A stretch of DNA of 14,240 bases from positions 1-14,240 of the forward strand of contig JALLON010000036.1 in NCBI GenBank assembly GCA_027717925.1, given 5' to 3'. Position numbers and translations under genes: made by a program. Shown here piece after piece: positions 6,578 to 14,020 of the stretch. Within the stretch, counting starts at the first letter, position 1, and each line of letters opens with the position of its first letter. The notes beneath the pieces are model-generated. The model was not told where the DNA came from. It did no database searches and was given only the letters and a program-made list of their open reading frames with translations. Source of the DNA: Acidobacteria bacterium AH-259-G07 (lineage in GTDB: Bacteria; Acidobacteriota; UBA6911; RPQK01; JADFOI01).

Positions 6578-8544
6578 GAAGCTCCACCTCCTTCAGCGAC
6601 AGGAAGTGTGATGGTAAAGCGTGTACCTAGGCCGGGCTGACTCTCAACCAAAAGCTGACCCCCATGGTCTCGCACGATGCTATAACTCACGGACAGCCCC
6701 AAACCGGTCCCTTGCTCTTTGGTCGTAAAGAAGGGATCAAAGACATTCTTGAGATCTTCGGCTGGGATGCCGACACCGTCATCTTCAACGGTGACTTCCA
6801 CTAACGAGTGTGAGGAGTTTATCCGCGTCCAGAGACGAATCGTTCCCCCATCCTGACAGGCATCTATAGAGTTGTTGATCAGATTGACCAAGACCTGCTG
6901 CATGCGATCCCAATCGATTTCAACTGGAGCGAGCGCAGACAATTGCGTCTGTAAGGTCGAGTCCCGAGACTCTGCTCGCGGTTCCATCAGTTCAGCGGTC
7001 TGGGTCACCAAGGCATTCAGATCGTGAGTCTGGCGATCAAGCGGGTGAGGACGGGCAAAATCCAGCAGGTCAGAGATGATTTTTCCTGCCCGCGCTGCGT
7101 TGTGTTGAATAACCTCCAGATCCTCTACGAACTCGTCCACCCTCCTTTGCTTGGCCAGGGCAGCGAGATAGTCAGCCCGCCCCAGGATAACCCCAAGTGG
7201 GTTGTTAATTTCATGGGCAACACCACCCGCCATTTCCCCCAGCGCTGCCAGTTTGGCCGCCTGGAGCAGCTGCTGGTGGGTCTCTTCTAACTCATCATAC
7301 TGCTTGCGGATGGTGGCATCGGCCTGGGTAACGATAATCCCAACCACAATCCCACTGGCGATAACAATAACCGTAAAGGCGGAAAAAATTATCATGATTT
7401 GGTGAGCTATCACCTTATTCATCGAGACCAACGACTTGTTGAGCTCGACCCAACCGGCAACCTGATCACTGCCATAGATCGGCGCTGAGAAACGTAGCAT
7501 GTTTCCTTCGATCGCCGGTTCAAATGAAAGTTTGCGCTCGAGAGATCTTTCCTCTATGGCATGCTCAATGAGTCCGTTTGAATCAATGATCATATTCAAT
7601 TGGAGCCGGTTCAAGCGAACTGCTACACGCTTCAAATCAGAGATATTTCCGAAACCCGTGACAATGCTCTTGGCAATCTCCTGGTTGCTCAGGACCTCCC
7701 GGTCATCGTCGCCTTGGTTGTGAAAATACATGACATGACCCTGTAAAAATTCCATGAGGTCCTCAACTTCCCGAGCCGCAAAAGACACGTGCTGCTGTCT
7801 CTGCACTCCTGCCACCAGGAAGATAATGAACCCTGCCAGCAAGATGAAGGTCAGATTCAGCCGAATGAAGAACTTCACGAATAAGTCCCCACTATCCGAT
7901 TCGACAACATGGGCCAGGACAATGAGCGAACCAACGAGAGCCAAGTGTTGGCCTATCCAGAAAGCCGTGTTCAGGGACTCGTTCGCGCCGCTTTTCAAGA
8001 GGAAGGCAAGAAAAAAACTGGCTGAAAATCCCAAAAACAGCACAAAAAGAAAAAGCCCTGCTTTCCGGTCACGGTCGCCCGTTAGCAAAACGATGATAAA
8101 AAGGCCAAAGAGAGCGGAAATTGCCAGAAAGTGAGGACCTGAAGGGGTCTGTCCCTGATTTATCAGATGGGTGATCAAGTGAACCAGGGCAAGCGCAGCT
8201 CCTGCAAGGAAAAGAAAGGTCAACGGGCTTTTGAAAGACGAGGGAGGATTGAACGCTGCTCCCAATAGCAAAGCCCCCATGAAAAAGAAGCCACATGCAA
8301 CATTCTCGGGATCTTGCTGTAGTAATCTGTGCTGGTAGTAGAACTCGTAAAAATTGAGAGACGAGCACAGAAAGAAAGCAAATGCCAGATTGCAAAGGGC
8401 TGCTAGGAGAATAACCGAGCTCGCCCTTTTCCGAAGCCGACGGTTCCAGTAAAGCACCCATACCAATACAAAGGCCAAAAGAGCGCTAAGAATCGACTCG
8501 AAGGAGTAGAGCACAAAAACGTTTTCAGGAGTGATCTGGAGCAT
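6574..8544 (-). CDS. Membrane sensor histidine kinase with multi-helix N-terminus
   Basis: The product has 656 residues. About six or seven hydrophobic helices fill residues 10-212. A further helix at about 228-246, an extracytoplasmic stretch at about 247-378 and a final helix at about 382-405 follow. A short coiled-coil linker leads to HisKA with H444 in GVAHEINNPL. The ATPase domain has an N box NLINNSIDA (554-562), G1 DDGVGI (588-593), F box FDPFFTTKE and G2 GTGLGL (612-617). All motifs needed for activity are present. It phosphorylates the regulator encoded immediately downstream with a 4-bp overlap. The helix-rich N-terminus resembles neither PAS nor a plain two-helix sensor and may sense a lipid, quinone or membrane state. 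The periplasmic loop could bind a ligand or metal, but no Cys- or His-rich motif stands out. ATG 8544 has only a weak ribosome site (GGTAG). Confidence 0.93.
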   Translation of the reverse strand: MLQITPENVFVLYSFESILSALLAFVLVWVLYWNRRLRKRASSVILLAALCNLAFAFFLCSSLNFYEFYYQHRLLQQDPENVACGFFFMGALLLGAAFNPPSSFKSPLTFLFLAGAALALVHLITHLINQGQTPSGPHFLAISALFGLFIIVLLTGDRDRKAGLFLFVLFLGFSASFFLAFLLKSGANESLNTAFWIGQHLALVGSLIVLAHVVESDSGDLFVKFFIRLNLTFILLAGFIIFLVAGVQRQQHVSFAAREVEDLMEFLQGHVMYFHNQGDDDREVLSNQEIAKSIVTGFGNISDLKRVAVRLNRLQLNMIIDSNGLIEHAIEERSLERKLSFEPAIEGNMLRFSAPIYGSDQVAGWVELNKSLVSMNKVIAHQIMIIFSAFTVIVIASGIVVGIIVTQADATIRKQYDELEETHQQLLQAAKLAALGEMAGGVAHEINNPLGVILGRADYLAALAKQRRVDEFVEDLEVIQHNAARAGKIISDLLDFARPHPLDRQTHDLNALVTQTAELMEPRAESRDSTLQTQLSALAPVEIDWDRMQQVLVNLINNSIDACQDGGTIRLWTRINSSHSLVEVTVEDDGVGIPAEDLKNVFDPFFTTKEQGTGLGLSVSYSIVRDHGGQLLVESQPGLGTRFTITLPVAEGGGAS

Positions 8545-8664
8545 TGTTTATCTACCGGCAAAGCAACATTCTCACCTCAACATTATGCCAGAGTCGAGGT
8601 AGGTCTTGAAATCACAAGGACCTCCACATAACTGGTCCTGGAGTACCACATTGGGCCTCTTGCC

Positions 8665-8838
8665 TCATTCCAAGCCGTGAACCTGGGTGATATCCCCCAT
8701 AGAAGCAACTTCCTCTGTCGCCGCTCGGAGACGCCCGTGCAGGTAGACTTCGGTGTCGACAACAACTGCCGAGGCGCCGAAGCCTTCGTCAAGCGAATTG
8801 ACCGCTAGAATCATGAACTCAGGTCCATGTTTCAGCAC
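8665..8838 (-). CDS. Possible small ORF of unknown function (57 aa) or gene remnant
   Basis: Between the cation transporter and the kinase the minus strand has a frame with protein-like composition: EGFGASAVVVDTEVYLHGRL, then RAATEEVASMGDITQVHGLE and a TGA at 8665-8667. The frame stays open upstream to the stop codon of the transporter gene, in the same frame, and reads RRRSQWHCTVVLKHGPEFMI before that. No strong start is visible: GTG 8838 and ATG 8814 both lack a good ribosome site. A GGAG and ATG at about 8850 lie in another frame and stop after 11 codons. I do not recognise a family. It may be a small protein, or the 3' part of a gene that lost its start. Apart from this, the 330-bp gap holds nothing I can name. 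Confidence 0.35.
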   Translation of the reverse strand: MLKHGPEFMILAVNSLDEGFGASAVVVDTEVYLHGRLRAATEEVASMGDITQVHGLE

Positions 8839-8874
8839 AACCGTGCAATGCCATTGTGATCTCCGTCGGATTTT

Positions 8875-9510
8875 TTACTGGGAACACGCCTTTCCACTGA
8901 GCGCTTCGCGGCCTTCTTTGAGAAGCCAGGGAACCATTGCCAGCCCGGCGATTGGATCGGCCCACCACCACCCGAAGGCTGCATTAAGGCTCAGGCCGAG
9001 GAGAAGGGCAACAGAGAGAAGTGAACAAGCCAGGGTTTGTTTTGAATCACCCAGCATGGCTGCACTATCGAGTGCTTTGCCGGTCTGATATTTTTTGTGG
9101 GCCAGGACCGGCATAACGATAAGTGAGAGGACAGCCAACAAAATGCCTAGTGGGCTTGGATCTGGCTGTTCCTGAAGCCAGAGCTTACGAATGGATTCCA
9201 CGCCTATGTATGTCGAAAGCAGGATAAAAGACCATCCCACGTAACGAAGAGCGCGTGATTCCAAAGTGGCATGTTCTCTCCGGCCTTGTGCTTCACAGCG
9301 GAACCGCCACAGTACCACTAGACCAGAAAGACTCTCCACAAAGCTGTCTAGTCCAAAACCGATGAGGGCAATCGAGCTGGCAATGCCTCCCAGAACCACA
9401 GACACTAGGCCTTCCAGGATGTTATAGGTAATGGTAAAGTATTCCAGGCCGATTGCACGTTGGACTCGATCCGTGCGACTCGGCACGATGGGGACCTGTA
9501 GCTCAGTCAT
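8875..9510 (-). CDS. CDF-type cation transporter without C-terminal domain
   Basis: The product has 211 residues from ATG 9510; TTG 9516 is possible, with AAGGA closer to it. Five to six hydrophobic helices are visible. The second carries GFGLDSFVESLSGLVVLWR, the equivalent of the CDF metal-site helix with acidic residues D and E. A later helix has KALDSAAMLGDSKQTLACS, again with Asp residues at helix positions used for metal binding, followed by GWWWADPIAGLAMVPWLLKE. The cytoplasmic C-terminal metal domain of classical CDF exporters is absent, as is normal in this short cation-transporter subgroup of about 210 residues. It probably exports a divalent metal such as zinc from the cytoplasm. 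It follows the exported repeat protein by 70 bp in the Cus-type cluster, which fits a metal-homeostasis role. The metal cannot be told from sequence. Confidence 0.82.
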   Translation of the reverse strand: MTELQVPIVPSRTDRVQRAIGLEYFTITYNILEGLVSVVLGGIASSIALIGFGLDSFVESLSGLVVLWRFRCEAQGRREHATLESRALRYVGWSFILLSTYIGVESIRKLWLQEQPDPSPLGILLAVLSLIVMPVLAHKKYQTGKALDSAAMLGDSKQTLACSLLSVALLLGLSLNAAFGWWWADPIAGLAMVPWLLKEGREALSGKACSQ

Positions 9511-9586
9511 CAGCAACGATTCCTTATGCTAAGCAACCAGCGTTCTTTCGATCCTAATTCTTTTGCACTCTTTCCCTTCGAAGGAA

Positions 9587-10351
9587 TCACTTTTTCTGCT
9601 CAGCGAAAGGATTTGCAGAAGAAGCGAATGTCTCCGTTTTCAATCTGTTCAGCCATGATTCCGGTTCGTAAATCTTTCGCCAGAACAGTTCATAGGCCAC
9701 CTCATCCATCGGTCGCTTGAGTTGGAACTGGAAATTCCGGATACTGCCCGAGTGGGAGTGTTCGCGGACAGTAATGCGAAAATGGGAACTGGACATGCGA
9801 CCAAGGCTCTCAATGTCTTCAATGGGCCAGAAACGACCGTGCTCAGAATTAGAGGAAGCGTAATAGACACCCTTTCGGCTGAATAGCAATTGACCTTCAC
9901 ACCCTGTGCCGAGAGTGTGTCCGTGCTTGACGGGAACCATGTAAAACGCATCATCAGGACCAGTGAAAACAGCAGACACCAGTGCAGTGGGAAGCCGCTC
10001 ACGCAAAACATGCACGACGTCAGCGCTAATCTCTCCGTCGATCAACTGGAACTTATATACTCGCTCCCGATTGAGTTTCCACCAGACGTCTTCGTAGGTG
10101 CGAATGTAGATTCTCTGCGGCGACTCGATCTTCACTTCCTGAATATCGGCATAAGACCACCGACGAAAGTGGTCGTCGTCCTTCTCTGAGTTATAGGCAA
10201 TACCTTCTTGGTCAATTGTTAGATCTCCGAGTCCTGCTCCCCAGAAGTGGTCGTGCTTGACCGGAAACTGGAAAACCGTATTGTCGCCGGCCATGAGGGA
10301 CGGGCAAAACGATAAAGTGATAGTTAAAACTGAAAGAAAGAAGGTCTTCAT
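9587..10351 (-). CDS. Exported protein with two tandem PH-like units, function unknown
   Basis: The product has 254 residues from ATG 10351, which has GGAGG eight bases upstream. A signal peptide (1-21, ending SLMA) precedes two similar halves. Unit 1 begins FQFPVKHDHFWGAGLGDLTI at about 27. Unit 2 begins FYMVPVKHGHTLGTGCEGQL at about 136. Each continues with a G-[IV]-x-Y strand (GIAYNS / GVYYAS), an acidic loop with His, an aromatic-[SP]-[YI]-x-[DE]-I motif (WSYADIQEV / WPIEDIESL), and a basic strand ending F-Q-L (YKFQL / FQFQL). The strand pattern and length of about 95 residues resemble bacterial PH or GRAM-like folds. I do not know a named family. It lies 34 bp after the broken cusC and 77 bp before the cation transporter, so it probably belongs to the same metal-linked unit. 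The conserved VKHxH in both units may bind metal, which is inference only. Confidence 0.6.
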   Translation of the reverse strand: MKTFFLSVLTITLSFCPSLMAGDNTVFQFPVKHDHFWGAGLGDLTIDQEGIAYNSEKDDDHFRRWSYADIQEVKIESPQRIYIRTYEDVWWKLNRERVYKFQLIDGEISADVVHVLRERLPTALVSAVFTGPDDAFYMVPVKHGHTLGTGCEGQLLFSRKGVYYASSNSEHGRFWPIEDIESLGRMSSSHFRITVREHSHSGSIRNFQFQLKRPMDEVAYELFWRKIYEPESWLNRLKTETFASSANPFAEQKK

Positions 10352-10385
10352 ATACTTATCCTCCAAAGCGTAAAGCCTGGTCTCG

Positions 10386-10797
10386 TTACTTAAGAAAAAC
10401 GAAGCCTAACAGCTCCTCCAATCGAGCCAGGTTCTGAAAATAATCGCGAGTTTCTTCATGGTATTGAAGTTCATAGTTCAGCACAGTAAGCGCGTTGTCG
10501 ATCAAAGCGAGAAAGTCGACGCTACCTACCTCGTAGGCGGATAATGCCGAGTCCAGTGATGCAATGGCTTGAGGAATGATTCCCTGTCGATACAGCTGTA
10601 TCAAACGCTGTGCAGTGCGGGCCCCAATATAAGCGTCCTTGATGCTAAAGGTCACTTGCTGGAGCTTACTCTGGTAGCTATAGCTTGATCTTGCGAGCTC
10701 TTCAACATTTTCCTCCACCCCAAGGCGCTCCTTTCTCCAGAAATACAAGGGTATTTTGAGTCCCAGACGATACTCATACATGTGGTCAAATGGTCCA
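10386..10797 (-). pseudogene. cusC: TolC/CusC-type outer-membrane efflux protein, C-terminal fragment
   Basis: In this frame the minus strand reads GPFDHMYEYRLGLKIPLYFW, then RKERLGVEE, then a long helix with FSIKDAYIGARTAQRLIQLY, and SALSAYEVGSVDFLALIDNA followed by LTVLNYELQYHEETRDYFQN near the end. This is the second half of an outer-membrane factor of the TolC family: the S-A-Y-x-x-G-x-x-x-F-x-x-L motif and the periplasmic helices. Only about 135 residues remain of an expected 400-450, and the signal peptide and first repeat are missing. Upstream the frame runs straight into the start of cusA in another frame. It is therefore the right-hand product of a deletion that also removed most of cusA. 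An internal ATG at 10781 is not a real start. It cannot form a channel. Confidence 0.85.
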
Positions 10798-11110
10798 AAT
10801 ACATCTCGGTTCCATCTTCAAAGATGATGTAGACGTAAGAAAAACCGAACTGGGAGATGCCGCGGACCAGCTGGACGTTGGGCGCGGAGAGCATGGCTGT
10901 CACGATCGGATACGTGATCTGGTCTTCCACCAGGTCAGGGCTGCGCCCCGGCCATTCCGTAAACACAATGACCTGGACATCAGAGAGATCCGGGATCGCG
11001 TCCAGCGTGACATTGTAGAGAGCCCACAGGCCCCAGGCTGTGGCAAACGTCATGACCAGAAAGACCAGGAACCGGTTTCTGGCGCTGAACTGAATGATTT
11101 TCTCGATCAT
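10652..11110 (-). pseudogene. cusA: CusA/CzcA heavy-metal RND pump, N-terminal fragment joined to cusC
   Basis: From ATG 11110 the protein reads MIEKIIQFSARNRFLVFLVM, then TLDAIPDLSDVQVIVFTEWP, GRSPDLVEDQITYPIVTAML and GFSYVYIIFEDGTEMY. This is the unmistakable start of HME-RND pumps of the CusA/CzcA type: TM1 and the first porter subdomain. Homology stops after about 104 of roughly 1,040 residues, near 10798. The frame then runs about 50 codons through the cusC fragment in the wrong frame and ends at 10652. The pump is therefore dead. It starts 86 bp after the stop of the adaptor gene, in the usual adaptor-pump order, and has a poor ribosome site. The join may reflect a real deletion or a misassembly; reads across 10780-10810 would tell. 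Confidence 0.88.
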
Positions 11111-11195
11111 TTGTTTCAACTCACAAAAGTTGCCCTGCCGAGCCGGCTTCTCACTCTCAAGTGAATCCAACTGCTCTGGTCAGAGTGTCAGCCGA

Positions 11196-12524
11196 TCAGC
11201 GTGGTTTTGGCGTCTCCCAGCTCGCCTCCACTCCCTGCACCTTGCTTTCCGCATCAATCAGAAAGTTGGCTGCTGAGACAACCTTTTCACGGGGCCGCAA
11301 GCCTTTCAAAATCTCGTAGTAGCCGCCTGCCTTGGCGCCCACTTTCACCCGCCGCAACTGCATTTGGCCCGAGCCAAGGTCTACGAATACCAGATCCCTT
11401 TTCCCCGTCCTCAAGACCGCACTTTCGGGGACCGCGACATGCCTCCCTAAAGGAACTTTCATTTCCGCGTTGGCGTACATCTCCGGCTTGAGCTTCAGAT
11501 CGCGGTTCGGGAACTCTAAGCGCACTCTCATGGTTCGGGTCTTTTCATTCAGGTGCGGATACAGATAGGCCACCCTTCCTCGGAAGATCCGACCGGGATA
11601 GGCCGCGGTTGTCATCACCACCAGTTGGCCTTTCCATACGTGGGGAATGTCGTTTTCATAAATTTCGACCTGAGCCCAGATCCGGCTGTAATCGGCAATG
11701 GTGTAAACGTTCGTTTCAGGAGTCACGTACATGTTTGCAAAAGCATTTCTCTCAGTGACATGACCAGTGACCGGAGAGTGAATGATCAGGTATTTTTGCA
11801 CTTCGCCCGTTTTCTCAAGGTCCTGAATCTGCTTCTCGGTGATATCGAAAAGCTGGAGCCGGCGGTGGGTTGCCTGAAACAGCGACCGGGCTCCATCGGA
11901 GACGTGTGCAAAAGGGCTGCTGGAGAGGTCTTCGGCAGTCCTTAAAGCCAGCAGGTACTCGTCTTGAGTCGCAACCAGCTCCGGGCTGTAAATCGAAAAA
12001 AGTGGATCTCCCTTCTCCACGTGTTGCAGTGTGTAATTCACGAAGACCTCGTTGATCCATCCTTTGATCTTGGTGCGCACATGCTGGATGCGAGTCTCAT
12101 CCAGTTCTAGAATTGCGACGGTGCGGATTACCTTCTCTAGAGGGCGCACTTCCACAGGAGTTGTGTGCACGTTGATCAGCTGCTGCCGGCGAGGATCGAC
12201 AGTGAAAGTGGATTGATCAGCTGCGATCTGCTCGCCGGAGTTCGTCGACACATTGCCCGAAGTTGCAGGAGAGGTCTTTGTGACAGGAACCAGGTCCATA
12301 GCACATATAGGACAGGTTCCGGGTTCCTTCATTCTCACCGAAGGGTGCATGGTGCACGTCCAGTACTTGATGTCTCGGTGCTCGGCTTTGACGGGAACAA
12401 GCTGATGCTCACCCGTAAACGTTTCCCGTAACCACGATGCCGCTGCCTGGCTCCAGAAGTAGGCCAGGGCACCAGCGAAGATGGTACTGGCAAGGATTAG
12501 ACTGATAGATAACTTCTTGCTCAT
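11196..12524 (-). CDS. cusB: CusB-type periplasmic adaptor with heavy-metal-binding domain
   Basis: The product has 442 residues from ATG 12524, with GAGGA just upstream; GTG 12584 would add 20 residues. A signal or anchor helix (about 5-27) is followed by a heavy-metal-binding domain at about 53-80, YWTCTMHPSVRMKEPGTCPI then CAMDL. This has the C-T-M-H-P and C-P-I-C-x-M-D-L motifs known from CusB/CzcB-linked and YHS-like metal domains. The rest is the usual membrane-fusion fold: a beta-barrel part (IRTVAILELDETRIQHVRTK), a lipoyl/hairpin region (FSIYSPELVATQDEYLLALR, SPVTGHVTERNAFANMYVTP), and a C-terminal domain with AVLRTGKRDLVFVDLGSGQM. It should link an RND pump to a TolC channel and hand over Cu(I)/Ag(I) or other metals. 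Both partners encoded just downstream are truncated, so it is orphaned here unless a second pump exists elsewhere. Confidence 0.9.
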   Translation of the reverse strand: MSKKLSISLILASTIFAGALAYFWSQAAASWLRETFTGEHQLVPVKAEHRDIKYWTCTMHPSVRMKEPGTCPICAMDLVPVTKTSPATSGNVSTNSGEQIAADQSTFTVDPRRQQLINVHTTPVEVRPLEKVIRTVAILELDETRIQHVRTKIKGWINEVFVNYTLQHVEKGDPLFSIYSPELVATQDEYLLALRTAEDLSSSPFAHVSDGARSLFQATHRRLQLFDITEKQIQDLEKTGEVQKYLIIHSPVTGHVTERNAFANMYVTPETNVYTIADYSRIWAQVEIYENDIPHVWKGQLVVMTTAAYPGRIFRGRVAYLYPHLNEKTRTMRVRLEFPNRDLKLKPEMYANAEMKVPLGRHVAVPESAVLRTGKRDLVFVDLGSGQMQLRRVKVGAKAGGYYEILKGLRPREKVVSAANFLIDAESKVQGVEASWETPKPR

Positions 12525-12568
12525 ATTCCTCGGTAAACCTTTCTCACCATTAAACTGGGTAAAGGGAG

Positions 12569-12584
12569 GTGGGCCAAAGCCCAC
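12569..12584. repeat. Hairpin GTGGGC-N4-GCCCAC upstream of cusB
   Basis: A perfect 6-bp stem with a 4-nt loop lies 45 bp before the preferred cusB start. No T-run follows on the minus strand, so it is not an intrinsic terminator of normal type. It could act in the leader RNA or as an operator. Confidence 0.35.
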
Positions 12585-12642
12585 TCACCGCTGAGCAGTC
12601 CGCGAAAGACTGTCAGATCAGTTCAAAGAGTTTGGAGAACAG

Positions 12643-12660
12643 CTTCCCTCAGACGGGAAG
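12643..12660. terminator. Stem-loop CTTCCC-N6-GGGAAG after the lipoprotein gene
   Basis: A perfect 6-bp stem with a 6-nt loop begins 23 bp past the stop at 12683, in the 158-bp gap before cusB. It lacks a clear U-tract (CTGTTCTCC follows on the minus strand). It may be a weak terminator, a processing site or a folded leader. Confidence 0.35.
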
Positions 12661-12682
12661 GAAATCGAAAACGGGAAAGGAA

Positions 12683-13048
12683 TTAAATAAGGAAAGAAGC
12701 GTTTAGAAGATACACCTCTCCTATAGGGAGTTTGTTGTGAAAATCGAGCCTCGAAGCCTCGTGAATCAAATGAAGTTGAGGACTTAGTGGCAGCATCAAA
12801 TGCTGGACCAAAATGGCAGGTGTACTGGAAGAGAATTCCGGCCGTACCTTTTCAAGAACTGCTGGAAATTCGTCCCGTCCAAACTGGCACATTTTCTTGC
12901 AATGATCGGCACCCTCAGAAGTCCCAGCCATTTGAGTTACGCACTCAATGTCCATGAAGCCGCAGCACGCAGAAAGGCCAATGCCCAGCAGTCCGAATAC
13001 AAGTAAAACTGTCAGGGTGAAAGTTCCAACCTTACGTATCGTACTCAT
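12683..13048 (-). CDS. Small Cys-containing lipoprotein, function unknown
   Basis: The product has 121 residues. The first 27 form a signal peptide ending L-S-A-C28, which fits a lipobox, so the mature protein would be anchored by C28. C29, C36, C50 and C54 follow in CCGFMDIECVTQM and ADHCKKMCQFG, then a Glu/Pro-rich and hydrophobic second half (LVQHLMLPLSPQLHLIHEAS). The clustered Cys in H-C-x3-C could bind metal or form disulphides. I do not know a family for it. It lies 8 bp after the truncated radical SAM gene and upstream of cusB, so a link to metal handling is plausible. ATG 13048 lacks a strong ribosome site. Translational coupling to the gene before is possible. Confidence 0.6.
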   Translation of the reverse strand: MSTIRKVGTFTLTVLLVFGLLGIGLSACCGFMDIECVTQMAGTSEGADHCKKMCQFGRDEFPAVLEKVRPEFSSSTPAILVQHLMLPLSPQLHLIHEASRLDFHNKLPIGEVYLLNASFLI

Positions 13049-13055
13049 TGTAGAG

Positions 13056-13808
13056 CTAGAGTGTCTGTTTCTTCAAGTTTGTTAGTAACAAAAGAGGTAA
13101 GAAGGACAACCCTGGGTCAAAGGTTACCTTATGCGCTTTTTCCAATTCTTTCTCCTCTGTGGCTGTCATTTGGCTCACCTGGCTGCCACGGCCCATAGGC
13201 ACCAGAAAAAAGACTTCCCAGAAGACCACTCCCAGGTTGCGAACCAGATCAGCCATGGCCTGGAAATGTTCCTGGTTCACGGCGCTGAAAGTGGTGTTGA
13301 TCTGCAAAGGCAAGTTCAGCTCCTTGGCGTATCGCGCTCCCCGCATGGTGAGGTCAAATGCTCCCGGTACACCGCGAAAGCTGTCATGGACTTCAGGATT
13401 AGGACCGTCCAGACTGAGGGCCATCTGATCCAGTCCCGCATCTTTAAGCCGCTGGACCAAGGTACGGGTCAGGAGCGGAGTCGCCGCAGGGATTGTGGCC
13501 ATCCTCATTCCCAGACGACTTCCATGGCATACCAGATGACACAGATCGCGGCGCTTGGCCGGGTCGCCACCCGAGAGCACGCAGATGGGAGTTCCCATCT
13601 CAGCCAACTGGTTCAGGAGTTTGAACCCTTCCTGAGTTGTGAGCTCTCCCGGCAGCGCTGCAGAAATAGCTTCAGCACGACAGTGACTACAGGCCAGATC
13701 ACAAGCTCGCGTAATTTCCCAGATAGCAACAAAAGGCGTTTTCTCAAAGTCAACTGCCGAAGGGTGCACTCGTGGGTGTCCATTCTTCTCCTCAGACATC
13801 TTTGTCAT
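13056..13808 (-). pseudogene. Radical SAM protein (TIGR04053-like), C-terminally truncated
   Basis: The product has 250 residues. The radical SAM cluster motif is C36-x3-C40-x2-C43 in ITRACDLACSHCRAEA, and the SAM-binding GGE-type motif appears as LSGGDP at 78-83. Then come ALSLDGPNPEVHDSFRGVPG, LPLQINTTFSAVNQEHFQAM and FWEVFFLVPMGRGSQVSQMT. This order and wording is what I know from the TIGR04053 radical SAM/SPASM family, related to the haem-modifying Ahb/Nir enzymes and peptide-modifying enzymes. Those proteins run to about 350-400 residues. Here similarity ends at about residue 225 (TATEEKELEKAHK), and an unrelated tail (VTFDPGLSFLPLLLLTNLKK) leads to the stop. The C-terminal SPASM/auxiliary cluster region is lost, so the enzyme is probably inactive. 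ATG 13808 has an AGGGGG ribosome site; ATG 13799 is an alternative. The upstream region has a possible sigma-54 promoter. Confidence 0.78.
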
Positions 13809-13922
13809 GCCCCCTTTAAACGGTGTTGAAGTTCCTCACACCGAAGTTCGAAGCCGCGAGCGTTCGTTCTATCCTGACACAGACTCAAATACGCCTCCCT
13901 TATCAGCCAGCCTTTTATTCAA

Positions 13923-13937
13923 GCAAGATCTTGACCA
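13923..13937 (-). promoter_or_regulatory. Candidate sigma-54 promoter for the radical SAM unit
   Basis: The minus strand reads TGGTCAAGATCTTGC, with TGG and TTGC at exact -24/-12 spacing. The rest of the -24 element is poor. The inferred start is near 13911. The inverted repeats at 14002-14036 would then lie at about -98 and -117. Confidence 0.35.
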
Positions 13938-14001
13938 ATCGCCCCTGACCGGTGAAAAGAGGTTTGCTGTTGTGTTTGAGAAGGCGAGTGGCTCCATATA
14001 C

Positions 14002-14017
14002 TGGGTTAAATCACCCA
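14002..14017. promoter_or_regulatory. Inverted repeat TGGG-N8-CCCA, copy 1 (likely activator site)
   Basis: The sequence TGGGTTAAATCACCCA has perfect TGGGT/ACCCA arms. It is centred about 127 bp upstream of the start inferred from the plus-strand sigma-54 promoter at 14111. It lies 19 bp (start to start) from a second copy. The motif differs from the TGTCAC-type sites, so a different activator is expected. Confidence 0.5.
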
Positions 14018-14020
14018 TAA

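Noticed and set aside
8562..8577. AGGTGAGAATGTTGCT on the minus strand as a sigma-54 promoter for the kinase gene
   Set aside because: It has GG and TTGC spacing, but the inferred start would lie only about 7 nt before the ATG and the -24 half is poor.
13131..13829. Plus-strand open frame of 232 codons
   Set aside because: It is antisense to the radical SAM gene, whose family motifs are unmistakable.
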